Shown piece after piece: positions 60,843 through 64,000 of a stretch of DNA of 64,000 nucleotides. The notes beneath the pieces are model-generated. The model had not been told where the DNA came from, made no database searches, and saw only the letters and a list, made by a program, of their open reading frames with translations. Position 1 is the first letter of the stretch. Each line of letters opens with the position of its first letter. Source of the DNA: Boswellia sacra (lineage: Eukaryota; Streptophyta; Magnoliopsida; Sapindales; Burseraceae); NCBI GenBank assembly GCA_013180625.2, contig SNVD02014776.1:682001-746000 (forward strand). The letters run 5' to 3'. The position numbers were made by a program, and so were the translations under genes.

Positions 60843-61150
60843 GGAGATTATTAGATAACTAAATACTAAGTTAAGTTCTCAAATTAAGTCTGTATCTACA
60901 AGCTTAAGATTTTAGAAAAGTTATAAATTTAACACGGTATCAGACTCGTTATGATCAAACGATCGTAGTTTCATTTAAAAAAATCACTTAAAAAATATTA
61001 TTTGACTCATTTGTAATATCTGTTAAGACAAATATATAAACTATTACACGTGAAAACACATATTAGAGAGTATGTATTAGAGAATTAAATACTTAAATTA
61101 AATTAATATTTATAAATTTAAGCTTTAAAAAAAGTGACAATGATTCTTAA
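60843..61150 (+). mobile_element. Possible TRIM-like retroelement remnant
   Basis: An AT-rich block at about 60843-60936 and another at about 61060-61150 share the order of AGATAACTAAATACT or AGAATTAAATACT, AAATTAA, TTTATAAA/TATCTACAA and TTTAAGC/CTTAAG. Directly after the first block stands CGGTATCAGACTCG, close to the copia-type primer-binding site. A miniature LTR element would have this layout, but similarity is low. Confidence 0.35.
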
Positions 61151-63975
61151 TTATATATTTAACCTTTCCTACAAAAATTAATTTGGAATAGATGCGTTTT
61201 ATATAGTAATTCCCACTAACTAATAATAAACAATCATGTTATTCGTGGCCCAATCAATCCATTAAACAATCAAGTTTTTTTAATACAAAAAAGCAATGTA
61301 CGTTCAGTTAATTCTAGCAGGACACTATTGTTTGATACCTTGGTTCAGGTCTACTTTATCAGGATTTCCCTGGAGAATTAGATTTGATTGTAACTCTCGT
61401 TACAGCCTTTTCATATTCTGAGAAGCCAAAGAGTGCTCTGAGTAGTTTATAACTAAAAAAAACTTTAATCATTACTTTAATAGCTCTAATTAATTATAAT
61501 AGTAGCATTAGAGAATGTCCTGCTGCTTTCACTTTTGGTCATTGATTTCCTCATTAGTTTTAACTTGTTCCAGCTTTATCAGAAGTACTTGCTAAAAAAG
61601 TACTAAATAAATCGCATGAATATGGATGTGATCCCTTAGAAGGATTGAATCAATTTGGGAACACCAATTAACACTATTATGCTCTGGGCTATGAATTGTT
61701 ACTTGTAACTTGATCAGAATCTATTCTACAATAGTTTATAGTAATTAATTATCAATGCATCCACAAATAAGATTTTGAAAGTCTTTAAGGAATCTTCATT
61801 GCTGAACTTCTTATTATTTTTATTTTTATCCCTTTGGTTTTTATTTTTATTTTCTATTTTAAAAAACAGAAAATCTGTTTTGAAAAACCATCCTAAAAGC
61901 TGTAATTGAAAGTATTTTTAGATAATTAAAGATTAATTTATGCTCACCCATGTTACAATCTTTAGATAACCATCATGCATTATACATCATGGTAATTTCA
62001 ATTAGAAGTATTTTCCTCAAAAACAATTTTAAAGTACATATCTGATCAACCCATTTTCCAACAAGTATTTTGTCCACACTTCTGCTTTGGATCTTGGGAT
62101 TGGACATGCATATGAATGTCGGTTAGCCAACAAAAATTTGGTCACAAACAAACTTTACTGCAAGATGAAGATAAATTAGGGATGCCTTTTCCAGCTTTTG
62201 AATGCCATTTCTTAATAACCCAAAAATAGAACTTATGGATCATGAATCATGATCATGATGATCTTGTGGGTCTTCACTGTCACACATTAGTTAAAGAGTA
62301 TGATATAAGTCGCTTAGCGTCAAACTTGATTTTGGTGAGATTAACAACTCACCTAACACATTTGCCCAAGAAACCCCACAGCCACATTTGGATATGGAAT
62401 TGGATAATCTCAAATTCATCACAAATTCGTTTAATTTCTATATAATCATTTAGGGGTTACTAATAAATAATAAATAAACAAATAATCTCGATACCTTCCT
62501 CTTGTATTTATTCTAATATAAAACAAGATGACAAAACAAATAAAATAAAAAATTGGGTTGAATATCTAAAGAAATGGGAAGTAATGATTAGGAAGCTATA
62601 GAAGCTATAGAAAAGCAAACATAGGGGGAGCCTCAAAACAAGCAAAGAGGCTCTTTCTCAGGTGAGTTCTCTCAAATCAAAGACAGAACACTACCCATTT
62701 CCCTATATTTCCGTATCCCTATTTATCAATTAATATTTAATCAATTTTTATAATGCATGGTTTCTTGATTCTCTTCTCTTGACTTGATTCCTTTCCTGCC
62801 ATGCTTGGCTTGTGTTATATTTATGTTGGGCCGCTGCCTCCACTGTCTCTTGTTTTGAGTGGAGCGAAGAAGCCAGCAAGTTCACTTCGTATATAGTGTG
62901 TTTTGTTATCTGTTTGTACATATTTTCACTGTACTGGCAACGCGTCTCTCTCAATTTCTGCAATCTCTGCTGACACTCCGTATCCCTCACCTGATTCTCT
63001 CCCCTCTCACTTTGTGTGTTTTCATTAGTCTTTTAACGAGCGACCAAAAAAGTGTTCTCAGTGAGAGAAAAAGAAAGAGGCTTTATATTTTTTAAAGATG
63101 AGTTTCCATTTTCTTTTCCTAAATTTCCCTTATTTTCTTGCCCATATTTTCATATATTATATTCACATTATATATTTTTAATATTTCAAATAATTTTCTT
63201 TAGACAATCAAAGTTGTTTCAACGGAGAAAATTGTGAAATTCCTTATGACTTAGTATATTAGGAAACTTGATCTAAAATAAATTTTTATTTGAACTTTAC
63301 TCCAAAATATATACAAATATAAATTTCTTTAATATTAGAGATACAATCAATTTATAAATCTACTTTCATACTATTATTGTCACGTAATATTATTAGATGT
63401 TACAATATTTTTATCGTATTTTATATTTATTATCTATTTTTATCATATAATAAAATTATATCACGTCATAGTATATAATTATGAGAATGGTTATATTTTG
63501 TCATTATATTTTCTAGTATTACTCGGATCAATTAAAAAAATTATTAGGTATTAATTTAAAATAGTAATAAAAAATAGAATTTTTTAAAAAATAATAATAA
63601 TTTTAAAAAATTTAAATACTATAATTACAATAAGACATATTAACAAACTTATATATATATTTTTTTTAACCTTGGTCTTAAGAGTTAATTAAAAACAAAC
63701 TCTCTATTGATAAATTGATGATAATATCTAAATATTTTAATAATATATTATTTTTTATGATTTTACAAAATTATTACAATGATATAATTGGAATGGATAA
63801 AAAGAAATCAAATATTAAAAAAAAATTAAACGTCAACCTTCCTCATATATGAAATAAAAAACAGAAGAAGCAATAATGCCACCTAGAACAGAAGTATGGT
63901 ACAATCTCATACTATACTATGATAATATTCTATTCTTGTTCAAAGTTTTGGAATGGAAACGGTGGTGTGGAGCGA
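61151..63975. other. AT-rich intergenic stretch, no gene seen
   Basis: Only short chance frames were found. The region around 62640-63060 is slightly richer in C and T, as seen near plant transcription starts, but no coding sequence follows in the window. Confidence 0.5.
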
Positions 63976-63977
63976 CT

Positions 63978-64000
63978 GCAGAGAGAGAGAGAGAGAGAGA
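63978..64000 (+). repeat. (GA)n microsatellite at the window end
   Basis: An uninterrupted GA run begins at about 63981 and continues past the window edge. It could be part of a gene leader further right. Confidence 0.85.

Overview
This window is plant nuclear DNA, from a eudicot. The evidence is intron-containing genes with GT-AG junctions, an S-adenosylmethionine decarboxylase (SAMDC) gene with the conserved plant upstream ORF pair, and a dense load of plant-type transposable elements in AT-rich DNA. Protein style fits a woody rosid such as Citrus, but that is inference. There is no bacterial-type operon, CRISPR array, or rRNA/tRNA gene that I could support.

Three intact host genes stand out. 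A gamma-glutamyl peptidase-like gene (17281-18227, +, three exons, 252 aa) has a Cys-His-Glu triad. A GDP-L-fucose synthase gene (39121-40182, -, two exons, 320 aa) has its NADP motif and Ser-Tyr-Lys active site. An S-adenosylmethionine decarboxylase gene (42665-43789, -, intronless main ORF, 374 aa) sits behind a leader of about 0.8 kb. That leader holds a three-codon tiny uORF overlapping a 53-aa conserved uORF by one base; this is the polyamine-responsive translational switch known for this family. The three genes belong to separate pathways (glutathione-conjugate processing, GDP-fucose supply, polyamine synthesis) and are ordinary scattered plant genes, not a cluster.

Broken host sequences: positions 1-2855 (-) are a FAR1/FHY3-related (FRS) pseudogene, split by an LTR-like insertion and a microsatellite and shifted in frame at several places. 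Positions 47927-48110 (+) are an isolated exon of a PLGG1/LrgB-type plastid glycolate-glycerate transporter lying near a CACTA-like transposon end. Short coding-like fragments of unknown origin lie at 40980-41138 and 14587-14774.

Mobile DNA dominates the rest. I see a decayed Ty1/copia element (about 51608-56770, -) with one LTR and a nearly complete Gag-Pol, the 3' end of a Ty3/gypsy element with a 2.5-kb LTR (10768-13398), a SINE-like unit (10492-10737), and many non-autonomous inverted-repeat DNA elements. Several of these have readable target-site duplications: hAT-like at 7359-8604, 19531-20044 and 32495-33146; MULE-like at 19049-20501; PIF/Harbinger-like at 33173-34479; an unassigned tandem-TIR element at 4947-6228. 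Nested insertions occur at 7634-8122 inside 7359-8604 and at 19531-20044 inside 19049-20501.

The long remaining stretches (2.86-4.39, 8.6-10.5, 13.4-17.1, 22.7-31.2, 35.4-39.1, 44.6-47.9, 48.8-51.6 and 57.3-64.0 kb) are AT-rich and show no coding sequence I can defend. No previously unknown multi-gene system is visible. The least routine signals are the SAMDC leader with its in-frame, stop-free intron, the repeat-packed nested hAT element, the DNA elements with doubled terminal repeats, and the TGACGTGGC cluster in the copia leader.
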